A stretch of 64,000 nt of DNA from Globodera rostochiensis (GCA_018350325.1 JAEVLN010000009.1:3273240-3337239), one strand, 5' to 3'. Shown: positions 35,531-47,784, numbered from the stretch's first letter. Made by a program: numbers and translations. The notes: generated by a model not told the origin, from the letters alone.

Positions 35531-36702
35531 TAGTGTTGAGTCGTTTTGATTTATTGTTTTTCTTTGTCGATCAAAACACCTTGTCAATTTTAACTTTTTG
35601 GTTTTTCCAGTAAATTCACTTCAGCAAATAAAAAAAGTCGAAATCAAAAATCGAAATGAAAAAAACGTCGAAAATCGAAAGTCGAAATCGAAGGTAAATC
35701 GAGAATCTTTTTGATGTGTCTAAAAATTATTTTATTAAAATTATTTATTTTAATAAAATAATGTTTGATGAGTCGTCATTTTTTGCTTCAGTGGCCCTTC
35801 TTAGGCTTAAAGCTTTTGGGCGGCGGGGGGTCGGCGGTGCCGATAGGCGCCGCCGAGAAATTTTTGAATTTTTATTAATTTTGTTAAGAAATTTCATCAT
35901 AATTTTAGCAAAATTAAGCGTTTTGCTTCGGAATTTAGGAAAAATTTTTTTTTAAAATTACATAAGAGTGGATTTGGTCGCCGAGAATTTGAACATTTTA
36001 ATGATATTTGTTAAGAAATGAAAGCAATAATTCAAGAAGATATGATGAACTTATTTCAAAAATTCTTTTTTGTGCGCATTTTTAATTTATAAATTTTTGA
36101 AAATCATTAAAAATGTTCCGTTAATGGCGAATAGAAAGTGAACGCCGAAGAAAGATTAAAAAGATGATCGCACTGAAGCGGGTTCGAACCCAAAACACAA
36201 CATAGAAAAGACAAACCACTGACGAAGGGACATCCCTTACTGTCACCACTCAGATCACTTTTAAACCATGCCTATCGTGTAGAGCACCCTCGATTTACCC
36301 TTGAAAATTTTCGGCTTTTTTGGCCCGCCCACAGAATGAAGGGTCAAAAAATGCAATTTAAATTATTGCATGTTTTCTTGAAAAACCACTACGCAGGGAC
36401 TTTAAAAAATCATATCTCGGCTTAAACCTTGCGAAACTCCAAGATTTTAGCATCAAAAAGTTGAGAAAAACACGGAGAATTTTATAAAAATAAGACTGAA
36501 TCACTAGCTTTAAAAATTTTGTAAATTTAAACGGTATTAGCGGCGATGGTCACCCCCAGCTCATCCCTTTTTTTAACAAAATAAAAATCCAGTATATTTA
36601 TGCGTTGTTAAAATTCATCATGTAATTGATGTTGTGGAAAATTTAATAAAAATGTTCAAATTTTTTAAATTAACATCCAACAGAATGCCAAACTATTATC
36701 GC
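35531..36702. other. Intergenic DNA with element copy
   Basis: 35540-35620 resembles the 3' flank of the other SPRYSEC genes (CCAGTAAATTCACTTC). 36225-36575 is a second copy of the element at 974-1523 (phrases ACTCAGATCACTTTTAAACC, CCACCCCCAGCTCATC-like right end). 36172-36225 is a tRNA-like fragment on the minus strand (GCGGGTTCGAACCC read on the plus strand). Confidence 0.55.
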
Positions 36703-36930
36703 TAGGGGTCGTTTGAATCTGGTCATTTGAGTCTGGGCCATTTGAGCTTAGGCCAAAGGCTAATGAACCCCTTATTCGGTTGGTTTTACTTAAAAAAAGT
36801 TGTTTTTTCCTTATTGGTATATGATTTGGGTCATTTCGTTTAAGTGAGCTATGATCTTCATTTACCAAAAAATATTCCAATTCGGGTCCGGGGTTACTCA
36901 AATGGCCAGACTCAAACGGGCGCACTTTTT
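36703..36930. mobile_element. TAGGGGTCGTTTGA element, short copy
   Basis: The left end reads TAGGGGTCGTTTGAATCTGG. The right end, in reverse complement, reads GCCCGTTTGAGTCTGGCC. Same family as the larger foldback at 49085-49691. TAGGG ends are common in hAT-type elements, but I found no clear target duplication here. Confidence 0.5.
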
Positions 36931-37059
36931 TCTCAAAAATTGTCAGCTTTTTTGTTGTTTTTGGAGTGATGCGTTTTTGCGCCGGGATCATTTGCGTCGA
37001 CACATTTGCGCCGGCGAAGTCTAGAAATTATTTTTGTCTGCTTTTTGCCAGGGTTATTT

Positions 37060-37145
37060 GTAGCACTAAGGCTTAGGCCTAAGCAACCCTGAGCTCAGGG
37101 GTTCGTTAGGCTTAGGCTTAAGCCACCCAGACTTGGGGTTCGCGG
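37060..37145. repeat. TTAGGC/GCCTAA palindromic block
   Basis: GGCTTAGGCCTAAGC followed by ACCCTGAGCTCAGGGGTTCG, and then a second unit. Same family as 1-205. Confidence 0.75.
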
Positions 37146-39174
37146 AGTCGACTGGCTTTTAGATGCTTCATTTCTTTTTGGTTGGGCAATTTTTTGAAGT
37201 GGGATTAGCGAACCAACATTTTACTTTCCCTTGCTATGCATATATTAACTTTTTTCGACATTGACTCCGCCCAAAATTGTCTGATCACTCCTACATCATT
37301 TGATCGCCCCACCTCACCGGTGTTCGTTTGTTTCCCCCTGAGGATATTCATTCATTCGACATCATCTTTATCCCTTTCCCCCACCCCCGGCTGTCCCGAG
37401 ATGAATCGGGTTATATCCTATTACCTCCACATTGGCCAATGTCTGAAACCCCTTTTCTGAATAAAGGATATTATTCACCCCTTTTGTAAATTGGAGGCAC
37501 GGTAAACGCTTCCGGGCATTCTAAGTATTCATGGAAGTCCCGCCGCGGGACAGAAACTAAAATCATATTTTGATCGGATTAAATTAAATGTTTTATTAAA
37601 TAATTAAAGAAAAGATAAAGGCACCTCTAAATGCAAATAATCAATATTTAATAAACTTTTATTCCCGAAATATATAAAAAATTAAATTAAAATTAGAATT
37701 AGAACCAAATCTGGCACTGGAAGTGATCGAATTGGCAATCTCGGCGACGCTGCTGTTCAAAAGAAGAAGCGAACGAGGGCGTCCGCACAGTGAGGGCCGG
37801 AATGAAATAGTGAAGAGAGAGGACTTTACAATGGGGACACAATGGGATCACTAGAAGAGAATGATGATCTCATAAGAACGAGAAAGCTAGGGAGCTGGCG
37901 TGGGCAGGGTCGTTAGTTCAGTCGGTTAGAACACTGGTCCGGTCAACCAGAGACGCCGGTTCAATTCCGGACCGCACCCAAGTTTTTTCCTCGAAAGCTT
38001 CCAGCGCTCGTTACTTTCAATCTGATCGACTTGTCGCACACCTAGATCGATTTGTCTCGCCGAGAGCTGTCGAATGATACCGCATTTGTCGATATTGGTC
38101 GCAGGAAGACACAAAATTCAGGTTGAAAATTATCCATTTTCGGCCATTTAAACCGTTCAAAACCCGGTTTAAAGGCGAAGCGACAAAAAATATTGTTCTA
38201 TCGGTTTCAGCAACTAAGAAACCCTATAAAAGTGGTCATGAGTGATTTCGAGGAACGGAGGACGATTCGTTTTTATCCTATTTGTTTTTAACCCGATTCA
38301 TTAGGTTTTTGGGACGATTTGTTTTTTTGAGACCATTTGTTTTTTTGGGACGAGCCAACAAAAAGCATTGGTAAAAATGGAGTTTACGTAAGTCGCTCGA
38401 AATTCGACAAATCATATACCAATCGACTCCAGTCTAAGTGACACAACCCTGCTAATTAATTACAGGCCCCGATCACCCCCCCCCTCCCCCCGATCCCCGA
38501 TCAGACAATAATTAGGTGGCACCAAAAGACCCCCATAGGCACGGGAGTCCCGTGATAATTATTATCCCTAAAGGCCCCCATAGGCACGAGATTGTGCAAC
38601 AGCACAATAGGCTAATTAATCACCTCCCAAAAAAGCCAATTTTTGTAAAATTTGGACATCCTCCACTTACATAATCCAATTGGCGCTAGTTGAAATAGGA
38701 GTGTTTTGAAAAAAAGTTATGGCTCCTCAAAGTTTACAAAACGATAGGGGGGACCTGTACAAATAAAATTATTGATTTTATGTTTTTTTAAAACATCTTA
38801 GACGGTTGAAAACCCCTTAAGATTTTGGCGATAAACACAACGACAACACATTTTGTTTTTCAACAATCGGGTAAACATTATGGCCCAATTTTCAAATGAT
38901 ATGATTTTACAAAATGTGGGGGTGCAGTAGTGGGTCGTCGTGGTTGGCACATTTACATTAAATCCAATGGTGGCAACCAGTCATAGGAAATCCGACGAAG
39001 AAAACGTAAAAGACAAAAAATTTTGCGCTTCAAACAAGTACGCTGTAAAATCGATGAATGTCGGTGCCAAAATGACCATATTTAAGCTCGTCCATTCAAA
39101 AACAATTCACTCTCCACCTAAACATTTTGATTTTCCGGCATTTCTCCTGGATGCCAAGTACCAGTGCAAAAAAC
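37146..39174. other. Intergenic DNA upstream of the GH32 gene
   Basis: Holds a tRNA-like element (37907-37981) and a CCCC/ATAGGCACG repeat pair at 38525-38600. The last 230 bp have open frames but no clear upstream exon. A single ATGCCA lies 24 bp before the GH32 ATG. Confidence 0.5.
37907..37981 (+). tRNA. tRNA-like gene, probably a pseudogene
   Basis: GGGTCGTTAGTTCAGTCGG begins a cloverleaf with a D-arm (GTTC/GAAC), a perfect 5-bp anticodon stem (CTGGT/ACCAG) and a T-arm with loop TTCAATT. The acceptor stem pairs only in its outer four bases, and the anticodon loop CCGGTCA lacks the usual U33. It is therefore probably not functional, and I assign no amino acid. Confidence 0.45.
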
Positions 39175-42100
39175 ATGCTGCCATCGCTGCTGCTGCTTGC
39201 CTTTCTGTTTGCCACTTCACTATTTCTAATCCACGGCACTGAAGGTGTATCGCGCCGCGTCAACGTGTTGCTGCTGAACGATTCTAGCACATTGCATGTC
39301 TGGGTTCGACCTGTCAAAAAGGGCGAAGTCAGTTCTGAGATTGTTGACGCGATGCCATGGATGCACTTTATTCGTTAACCAGGTCGCCAAGGTGTATTTG
39401 TGCCCCCCAACTGAAACCGGAACGATTGAGCAGTCCGGACAGCTTGTTGCCGAGTGCAAGCAGTACTCGAGCGACCTTTGGCACGACTTTATCGAAATCA
39501 ACGGCAAAACAGCAGGCGTTTACACGTTGACATGGACGGAAACGACACATGCGTCGTTGGTTTATGTGTTTGAGCCAAAAACGGTTAATTTTTTTGGAAA
39601 ATTGAATCCATCCCAACTCTTGAGATCAGAATTACAGCACTCCGATTATTCTCAATTTTTATCAAAAAAGAGAAATTTTAAACGATGATAAGTTTTCCCG
39701 TTTACCTCAGGAAGGTTAAATCAAAATGTTGTATTTTAATTTGAATCTAGCCTCACAGGTTCTGGAGGAAGGCATCAACATACTTTTCATCGGTGAAGAA
39801 GCCAAATTGTCCAACTTAGAGGGAAGCTACCATTTCCGAGCTCCATTTGGTTAATTACCCTTTTAAAATAATCAAAATTCATTTTTAAAATTAACAATTT
39901 TAAATTTTAGGCTGGAACAGCGACACATGTGGCTTTAACAAGTCCAAGGATGGACTGTACCATTTGTTCTATCAACACTTTCCACACGCTGTACAATGGT
40001 AAAACAATTTAATTTTTTTGGATTTTATTGTTTAATCAAATTTAAAAAATTGTTCAGGTACTCCATGCATTGGGGACACGCTGTCAGCAAAGATTTGATC
40101 AATTGGGTCCATTTGCCAATATTCATGATACCCCCAAATTTGCTGCACTTGGACTTTGAGAATGGCCATTTCACCGGCTCTTCAATCAATTTGCCAAACG
40201 GCGAATTGGGCGTGTTTTGGAGCCAACGAATATGTCAGTGCCCGTCAGCATTTATAATTTAAGGATAAAGTCAATTAATTGGGGCTTAATTAACCAGGGA
40301 TGTTCAAAAAGTGTCCGGCAGCATTTATAATTTAAGGATAAAGTCAATTAATTTGGGGCTTAATTAAACCGGGGCTGGTCAAAAAGTGTCCGTCAGCATT
40401 TATAATTTAAGGACAAAGTCAACTAATTGGGGCGTAATTAACCAGGGATGTTCAAAAAGTGTCCTTGGGGCTTAATTAAACCGGGGCTGGTCAAAAAACC
40501 CTGGGCCATCATTATAAGGGAGTTTTGTTAGAAATTTTGTAAAACCGAGGCCAAAATTTCAGTACCAAGATCGAAATAATTGAACATTCTTTACCAATAC
40601 CGGTGCTGGCCAAAACTCATATCATAAAAATCTTAACAATTTTCAAATGTTAAAAAGGTTTTTATTATTAATGTGTTAATTGTGTTTGAAAATTTCCAAA
40701 TTTTCAGCTGATGTCCCCAGTGGCACAGTGGCTGAATATCCATGGCGAGAACTTCAACAATATGTGACGACAAAGGTCCGAATTATTAATTTTAATTTTT
40801 TAAATTTAATTTTTCACAGAATTTGATTCGTCCGGACTGGACAACACATAAAACAATCATTGAAAGATTCCCAACTGTTGATCCGCCACTTGGCAATAAT
40901 TTCCATGACCCAGTTGTGTTTCTTGGGCCAGGAGGTGCGTTATTTAGGGAAATTTGAATTATTATTTATTTATAATTAAATTTATGTGTTATTCATTAAA
41001 CACCATTAAAAAAAATATGTTTATGGATCAATCCGAATGATGTCACTGATTTGGGTTGTCAGTTTCTGGCAATTTTTAGTTATCGTACCAAAACTTTGAG
41101 GTTATCCGATTCGAAAAAACCACGGGTCTACGGTTCGGGTCGGAGCCGACAATCCGAGTCTGGACCCGAGATTCTTAATCAATGATCTGATCAAAATTGT
41201 TTAAAACTCTCTGGGCACAAAACACTAAAGCACAAAATGGTAAAAACTAGGGTGGCACGGTACCACGACTTTTGGAAAAACCGGGACTAAATTTGGTCCC
41301 GGTCAAAAAAAAAACCGGGACTACCGGGCAAAAAAATGTTGGTAAAAAACTGGGACCATTACAAGGGGATTTTAAAGCAATTTTGAAAACCCGGGACTAA
41401 AATTTCAGTGCCAAAATGGAAAAAATTGACCATTTCAGTACTGGTCCCGGTCCCGTGCCAGCCTAGTAAAAAACTGATCAATTATTCAGGCTACTACTAC
41501 ATGACTGTTGGAGCTGAACGAAAGAATGGGTCGGCTGGTCTTGTGTTGTTGTACAAAAACAAGAACAAACATGCAGATCAGCTTGATCACGATTGGGAAT
41601 ATCAGGTTAGGGTAAATGCAACAAAAAAAGCAAGAAAAACTGTTTTAAATTAAATTGACGAAATTAAAATCAAAAATGAATTTTAAGGGAGTTTTATATG
41701 AGGACAAACGGAATGAAGAGTTGCGAATGTGCGAGTGCCCCATGTTGATCGCCTTGGGCGACCCGCTGAATACGGAAACGGAATGGGTGTTGTCATACGT
41801 GTCAGACAAAGGCTCACATCCCACTCCCATACTTGCCCAGGACGCTGAAGGACGGTAGGTGTGTGGTAGATGAACGGCATGCCGAGCAGGGCCGCACGCA
41901 ATCTGATTTTGATTGGTGGCAATCCGTAATCCGTAAGCTTGAGAAAAAAATCTGTCCGCAACTCCCAAAAAGGCGCAATTGCGTGCAGGCCTGATGCCGA
42001 GTCCGGGGGGGGGGGGAGGTCAATCATTGCCTTCGGCAACAAAAAAATTTTAAAAATTCGACTCAACAAAAACCTTGACAATATTCAGTGAAGTTTGATA

Positions 42101-43730
42101 AAACTTTTTAGACTAATTCTCTCTCAAATTTTGAAACCATTTTTTCGATCAAAAACTAAAACAAAAAGTCATTGGAAGTTCCAATGTTTCAGAGAGCGAA
42201 TGAATCCCCTATTTGTTGGACATTTTGATGGAAGAAAGTTTGAGCACAGATTTGTACAACAGATGGACTTTGCTGGTGGCTCTTTTACGTACCAAGTATG
42301 TTGAAGGTTCTGGGGATGGAAATCAAAAATATTTTTCAAATTTTTAATTTTTGGCATTCCGTCCTTTTAAGGGCTTCTACGACAAACAATCCGGCAGAAC
42401 GTACCTGATCGGTTGGGTCTGCGACATTAGCTGGCTTAACGACAACACCGGGGACCCAAACTTTGACGGCAGGGGCGGCGCAACGTCGCTCACTTTGCCT
42501 AAGGCAAATATTTTTTAATAATTTTAATAAATAGTTCAATTTAAGTTTAAAAAATAGGTAATTAAAACAAATTTTTTTTTTGATTTATTTTAACAAAAAG
42601 CAGTTCATTTTATTGGTTTATTGCAGGAATTTGTTCTATCAGAAAATGGACAATATTTGATGGTCAGACCATTGCCGGAGTTGGCTTCTCTCCGAGAAAA
42701 AAAGCAGCCACACATCATAACGTCGGTTTTGTGTTCATTTTTGTGACATAAACTGTACTTTAAAGCATAAAAAAACATTTTAAATGATGTTCAGAAAAGG
42801 CCAAAAAATACATTTGGAGAAGGGTCAGGCTGAACTCGTCTTCGAGTTCAGTTGGGACAACGGCCGAGAGGAGACATTTGAGTTGCATCTGACGCCAACC
42901 CACACAAATGGCAAGAAATTGGAGTTCCGGATTGACAACAACGGCATCCAGCTAAAGAGGACCTGGTCAGTTTTTTGTGCACCTTTTTACAACAAAAAAA
43001 TCCGTCCTTGGCCTTGTCTTGGTCCGGCCGGCCGGAAAGGATTTCTTTTTTAAATTTTCCGATCACCAGTATTAATGTCAATATATGTTCAGTAGGGATG
43101 TTCGAGAGTCTCGGTTCTCGAGTCGAGAAATTTCTCGGTTTTTTTGTGTCTCGGTCTCGAGTCTCGGGGTCATTTCTTGGTTCTCGGTGTCATTTCTCGG
43201 TCTCGGTTCTCGGTAAATTTCAAGTCTCGAACATCCTTAATGTTCAGGGTGACAAGCAACAAACGCCTGGTGGTCTACAATGCCATGCCGACAAAAATTC
43301 ACATTTTCATCGATTTGGACACTGTCGAATATTTTGCGGACGAAGGCCGATGGTCGGCATCCATTCGCCTGCCTGAAGCAAGCCAAGAAAAACGAATTGG
43401 AACCATAGAAGTAAGTGTTGGTTAAATCAAGATTTTTGCCTGATCAAAATTGGTTGATGGGAAATGAGGTTTTATCAAATTTGAGCATTTTGAAAAAGCT
43501 TAATTAGGTCAATCAACAAGTGAGTGGTTAATTAAGCCGTGTTCTTGTGCAAAAAAAGTGATTAGAACTTTTAAAAAAATTGTCATTTTCAGCTGAAAAG
43601 CGCACCACTGATGCTCAAGGAGGCCAGCATGTGGTATCTGAACTACAAGGCGCACAAATCAGCGTACCTTCAGCAAACGGAAAATATAATTAAAAATGAG
43701 TCGATCAAAAATCAAAAAACATATTTTTGA
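39175..43730 (+). CDS. Secreted GH32 glycoside hydrolase (invertase-like)
   Basis: Fifteen exons: 39175-39327, 39383-39583, 39759-39849, 39911-39998, 40058-40233, 40708-40775, 40820-40934, 41490-41605, 41688-41854, 42193-42295, 42372-42503, 42627-42721, 42795-42965, 43248-43410 and 43593-43730. They give 658 codons plus stop. MLPSLLLLAFLFATS is a signal peptide. A roughly 125-residue N-terminal region precedes the beta-propeller. GWNSDTCG (Asp153) stands where GH32 has WMNDPNG. HWGHAVSKDLINW, FHDPVVF (Asp289, usual RDP) and CECPML (Glu352) follow, so all three catalytic acids are kept in altered motifs. The C-terminal part fits the GH32 beta-sandwich. GH32 enzymes split sucrose or fructans; in plant-parasitic nematodes they are regarded as bacterial acquisitions, though this gene has many introns. 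Intron 11 appears to start with GC. Confidence 0.88.
40234..40500. repeat. Local repeats in GH32 intron 5
   Basis: About 3.5 copies of a 75-80 bp unit with TCAGCATTTATAATTTAAGG and TTGGGGCTTAATTAA. The unit contains the last bases of exon 5, CAGTGCCCGTCAGC. Confidence 0.75.
41255..41466. repeat. CGGGAC dispersed repeat in GH32 intron 7
   Basis: AAAAACCGGGACTAAATTTG through TTTCAGTACTGGTCCCGGTC. It matches 8230-8455 closely in length and order, so it is the same family. Confidence 0.8.
43092..43232. repeat. TCTCGG repeat in GH32 intron 13
   Basis: GAGAGTCTCGGTTCTCGAGT and following. Same family as 20220-20470 and 24275-24405. Confidence 0.75.
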
Positions 43731-44447
43731 AAAATAAAATCATCTCCAAAAAGTGTATTGGACGCAGAAATTGGAGAATCGCCGAAAAAGGGAGAACTGC
43801 CAGCATTACATACAGGGCTCCCAGATTTGAGGTTTTAGCCTCATTTTGTGGTTTTTTGGAGTTTGATGAGGTTTTTTGAGGCTTTTTGTGTGTTTTTTTT
43901 TGAGAATTTCACTGGTAGAATGCAAATCTTCTAATTAAATTTTTAATGTTTGGCCTAATGTTTTTCCGTTTTTTTCTGTGCATTTTTGCGTGTTCCGGTT
44001 TGAAATAATTGGCAATTTTCTTAATAAAAAAACTCATTTTCAATTTTTTTAAAGCAAAAAAGCAATAGCTTTTAAATATTTGTTGATTCCGGATTTATAG
44101 GTGCTAAAAAGCCAAAATTGTAATAAAATTAAATTTAAAAAAGCAACCTTGTGTTAGAATGACCAAATCTAGTCAATTTTGTTTTTTTATTTCCCCCTCA
44201 CAATTGTAGTTAGGTAAAATCTTTTCACGTATTTTTGAAAATTTAATAACATTTTATGTATATTAGGTAAACATTTTGCGGAAACCATCGATCTTTAGTG
44301 GTGCATTTTGGTAGGCAAAAAATTATGTTTTTGTCGCTGCATTTTTGGGAAATAAAATTTGGCTTTTTATGAGTATTTTGTTTTTATTGTATTTACAAAA
44401 TATAAAATCTCGAGGTAAAAAAAATACGACATTTCATCAGCTATTAG
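43731..44447. other. Intergenic DNA downstream of GH32
   Basis: AATAAAATC at 43733 may act in 3' processing of the GH32 transcript. 43810-43900 repeats GAGGTTTTTTGAGGC. No gene was seen. Confidence 0.5.
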
Positions 44448-44930
44448 TAGGGCGGCGATTTATATGGAAATCCATATTTTTTTGGCGCACTTGAAACGGC
44501 TTCTAAATGCCATAAATAGTATTTTTAGCTTTGGTTGGAGCTTCTAGAGCCCATTTTATAATCTTTTCCATATTTTGCCATTTTTCTAAATTCCTTAACA
44601 AAAATGCAATAAAAACGAAAAACACACCCCCTACGGATCGACTTTTTAAAAATTTTCAAAAAATGCACCCCTAAAAATTGACTTTTTTACGACTAAAAAT
44701 TCTGCCACCAAAAAATGAAAATTTTTAAAATTCAAAAAAAATTTTCTGAAATGCCTTTATTTTACATATAAAAATTTTAATTTTAATTTTTACTTCAATT
44801 AGGAAAATCTTGCTCCTTTTTTGCTATGTATGAAAATTTTTTATCCATATTTTGCAATTTTTGTCCATGCAATTTTTCATCCATATTATGGCCATATTTC
44901 GAGATTTTATCCATATAAATCGCCGCCCTA
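44448..44930. mobile_element. hAT-type MITE (483 bp)
   Basis: Perfect 21-bp terminal inverted repeats begin TAGGGCGGCGATTTATAT. The 8-bp direct duplication GCTATTAG lies at 44440-44447 and 44931-44938. Inside is AT-rich sequence with subterminal phrases ATATTTTGCCATTTTT and AATGCACCCCTAAAAATTGA. It has no coding capacity. The 8-bp duplication and TAGGG ends fit hAT elements. Confidence 0.92.
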
Positions 44931-45599
44931 GCTATTAGGTAAGTCAAAATATTTCCTCGAGGCTTTTCGGACATCACCAAAAGCATTAGCTAAAAAAAAA
45001 AATTCTTCCATAACCATTTTTGACTCACATTTGGCAAGATGTACAAAATGTTGAAACAAGTAAATTTGGAAAAAATTATTCGGACAAAACAGAAGCCATT
45101 TGAACACACGAAGATGAAATTTGCGTGGGGGAAACCGGAACCCATGCTGAAATGCGTATTTTTCTTAACGAAACATTGCCCATAATCAATTAAGTATTGA
45201 ATGAAAGTTTTGTTCATTTCAAATTAAAATGTCCACCGGATACCGGTAGGTGTACCGAATTTTTTTGACCGGTATTTTTTCGGTATCGGTATTTTACCTG
45301 CCGAAAAACCCCATTTGCCTAACTAACACTAGTTCACATGCCTAAATGAAATTAGAAAGGATCCTTAATCAACCAATTAATGGAATCGGCAATCATTCCA
45401 ATCGACAAAATGGCACTGACCCAAAAGACTCTTCCGAACGTCTATAAAAGGGGGGGGGGGGGGAGTAGGGGTCATTAGCGTCTGGCCACTAGCGTCTCAA
45501 GGACGTTTGGCAGCTCATAACTTTTTTCAAGACTGGCCAATCTTCATAATCTTTATATCATTCGAAAGCTCTAAATGATTAGATGTGTCCGGCTGAAGA

Positions 45600-45775
45600 G
45601 AGTTACTAGCAAATTAAGAGTTGGTTTTCCCTAAATTTTTATTTTTAATAAAGTGAAAATATTATATTTACAAACTGTAAAAGGAAAATTAATAAAGAAA
45701 CGATGAATTTTGAAGGGCTTTACGCATAAATTGGGACGGTTTGGTCAGTTTTAGCACATTTTTTAGTCCGTATTT
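45600..45775. repeat. Repeat shared with the six-Cys gene intron
   Basis: GTTACTAGCAAATTAAGAGT through GTCAGTTTTAGCACATTTTT matches 61778-61960 closely and 53150-53275 in part. Confidence 0.8.
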
Positions 45776-45813
45776 CCCGGGGACGTTTTGTTTCTAAACC
45801 TTTTTCACGTATA

Positions 45814-46861
45814 CAATTTGTGTCAGACAAATCCGGACCATTATATGTGCTATAGCATGCTTATGCGATAATACTTGTGAATTTTTGAGCTATGTAACTA
45901 ATTTTATCATTCAAAATCCCCAAAAATCATGTGTTAAATAGAATTAAAAAGGAAGTCCAAAATATGGGGGAAATCAAAAATTGGGGATTAGAAGGTGTTA
46001 ATTGACATTTTTAATGGAGTTTGCGTGAGGATAGGCGCGTTTGCGAAATATAGTTTCAGATACAACTCTCCAACTATGATAGCTTATTACGGCTCGCTTC
46101 GCTCGCCACGCGCTTCGCGCGCTTGGAGCCTAGACCTAAGCTAGCCTAAGCTTAGGCCTAGGCCTAGCCTAAGGTGACCTTGGAAGCAATAGGGCTGAAT
46201 TCGTTGTCGAGTCTTTTGTAAACATACTACTCACATTTTAAAGAGAGCTAGTAAAATAATCAAAACTTTAAATCATATCTTTTTCTCAAAAGTAAAGGTG
46301 TGATCTTTTAGAAGACTCATAAGTAGGGAGGAAAATTATATGCACATGCATATTTTTTTCCTGAACTGGGAACGGTCTGAAACGCACGAAAAACGTGTTT
46401 TCAACTTGGTTTGAAGCTTCTAGACCCCATTTCCACGTGCATATTTTGCATAGTTGTGCATATTTCGCTATTTATGTACATATTTTATGTGCGTATTTTG
46501 GCATTTTCGTCATTTATCCATATTTCGCCATTTTTCAAAAATTCCTTAACAAAAATGCAATAAAAACGAAAAATATACCACTAAAGATCGACTTTTTCAA
46601 AATTTTCAAAAATGCACCCCTAAAAATTGACTTTTTAAAAATTTTCAAAAATGCACCCCTAAAAATTGACTTTTTGAAAAAATTATATTGAATTTGGAAA
46701 AATTTATGTGCATATTTTTTCATTTTATGTGCATATTTTGCAATTTTTGGTGCATATTTTAAGCGCATATTTCAAGATTTTATGTGCATATAATTTTCCT
46801 CCCTACTCATAAGCAGTAATTGCGTGATATTTGACGGCCCGGATTTGTCTGACACAAATTG
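45814..46861. mobile_element. Terminal-inverted-repeat element with nested MITE
   Basis: CAATTTGTGTCAGACAAATC starts at 45814, and its exact reverse complement ends at 46861 (23 bp matching). ATA flanks both ends. A TTAGGC/GCCTAA-like block is at 46125-46185. The MITE at 46324-46805 sits inside and must have inserted later. No transposase frame was seen. Confidence 0.65.
46324..46805. mobile_element. hAT-type MITE (482 bp)
   Basis: Perfect 24-bp terminal inverted repeats begin TAGGGAGGAAAATTATATG. The 8-bp direct duplication CTCATAAG lies at 46316-46323 and 46806-46813. The interior shares phrases with the MITE at 44448 although the ends differ. Confidence 0.93.
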
Positions 46862-47784
46862 ATAAAAAGTGAAATTAAATAAATCCCACAAAAATAAATA
46901 TTAGTTTAATTGAAACTTAAAAATAAATTTAAAATGGTAAATTGAACTGAAGAAGGAATAAAAGAAAATCAAAACATATTGAATAGTACGTAGAGGAAAA
47001 ACTCGTTATGTTTTTTGTTCTTTACATCTCAGACATAAACAAAGGCAAGCATAGAAATTTTTATGATTATTATTGCAAATAAAAGGGTACCTCTATATAT
47101 ATACACAGGAACATTATGCCCACAGGAAAGCGCGGAATATCATGACAAGCAAAGAATTTTTAGTAATTTTTTTAGCCATTGTTGAGAACGATAAAACACT
47201 AAGCATATCCAAGAAGAAAATTCTAGTGAAAAAGGTTTGGAAACAAAACAACCCCGGGAACAAAACGTACCTTTCCTCTTTTCCTGTTTATGGCTAGCAG
47301 TGGTGATGAAAGAAAAGGTAAATAGAAAAATTCTGGGATGAATTTTGCCATTTTTATTTTTTCTTACGGAGAGCAATTTTCCGCGTTGCAGAGAAATTTT
47401 CCGAGAGCAATTTTCCGAAATGTGTCGGAGAGCAACTTACCGGCGCCCGAGCGGACGCGGACACGGACCGCACGGTCGAGCAGGGCGAACCGGTCGAGAG
47501 TGGGACTCGAACCCACGGCCTTCCCAGTCAGTGGAATGCTCTTACCACTGAGCTACGCAGGCATCATCAGATGAGAAGAGGGCTCTCTTCGTTACTTTGA
47601 GAGAGACGCAGGCCCCTCCTGCACGCCTCTCCTTCAGGCATTACAACAACCATGCCCAAGACCGGACCAGCCTCACCGGGGAGTACCTCCCCGATCGTCC
47701 GAACCCCCACCGGAGCGCAACACCGGAACGCCGGCTTTTCCGGAAAACACATTGGGAGCCCCGACTTCTCCCCGCAACAACAGG
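46862..47784. other. Intergenic DNA; tRNA-like element and GC-rich coding-like island
   Basis: 47495-47568 on the minus strand is tRNA-like (CGTAGCTCAGTGGTAAGAGC and GTGGGTTCGAGTCCCAC), but its acceptor halves do not pair. 47600-47784 is unusually GC-rich for the window. One frame reads MPKTGPASPGSTSPIVRTPT, then SGKHIGSPDFSPQQQ up to a possible GT donor; the minus strand is open as well. I recognise no family. It could be part of a mobile element or a stray exon. Confidence 0.4.

Noticed and set aside
37907..37981. Functional tRNA gene
   Set aside because: Acceptor stem mispairs at three positions and the anticodon loop lacks U33.
39328..39382. Frameshift in the GH32 N-terminal region
   Set aside because: A 55-bp intron with GTCAGT donor and AACCAG acceptor restores the frame exactly, so no break is needed.
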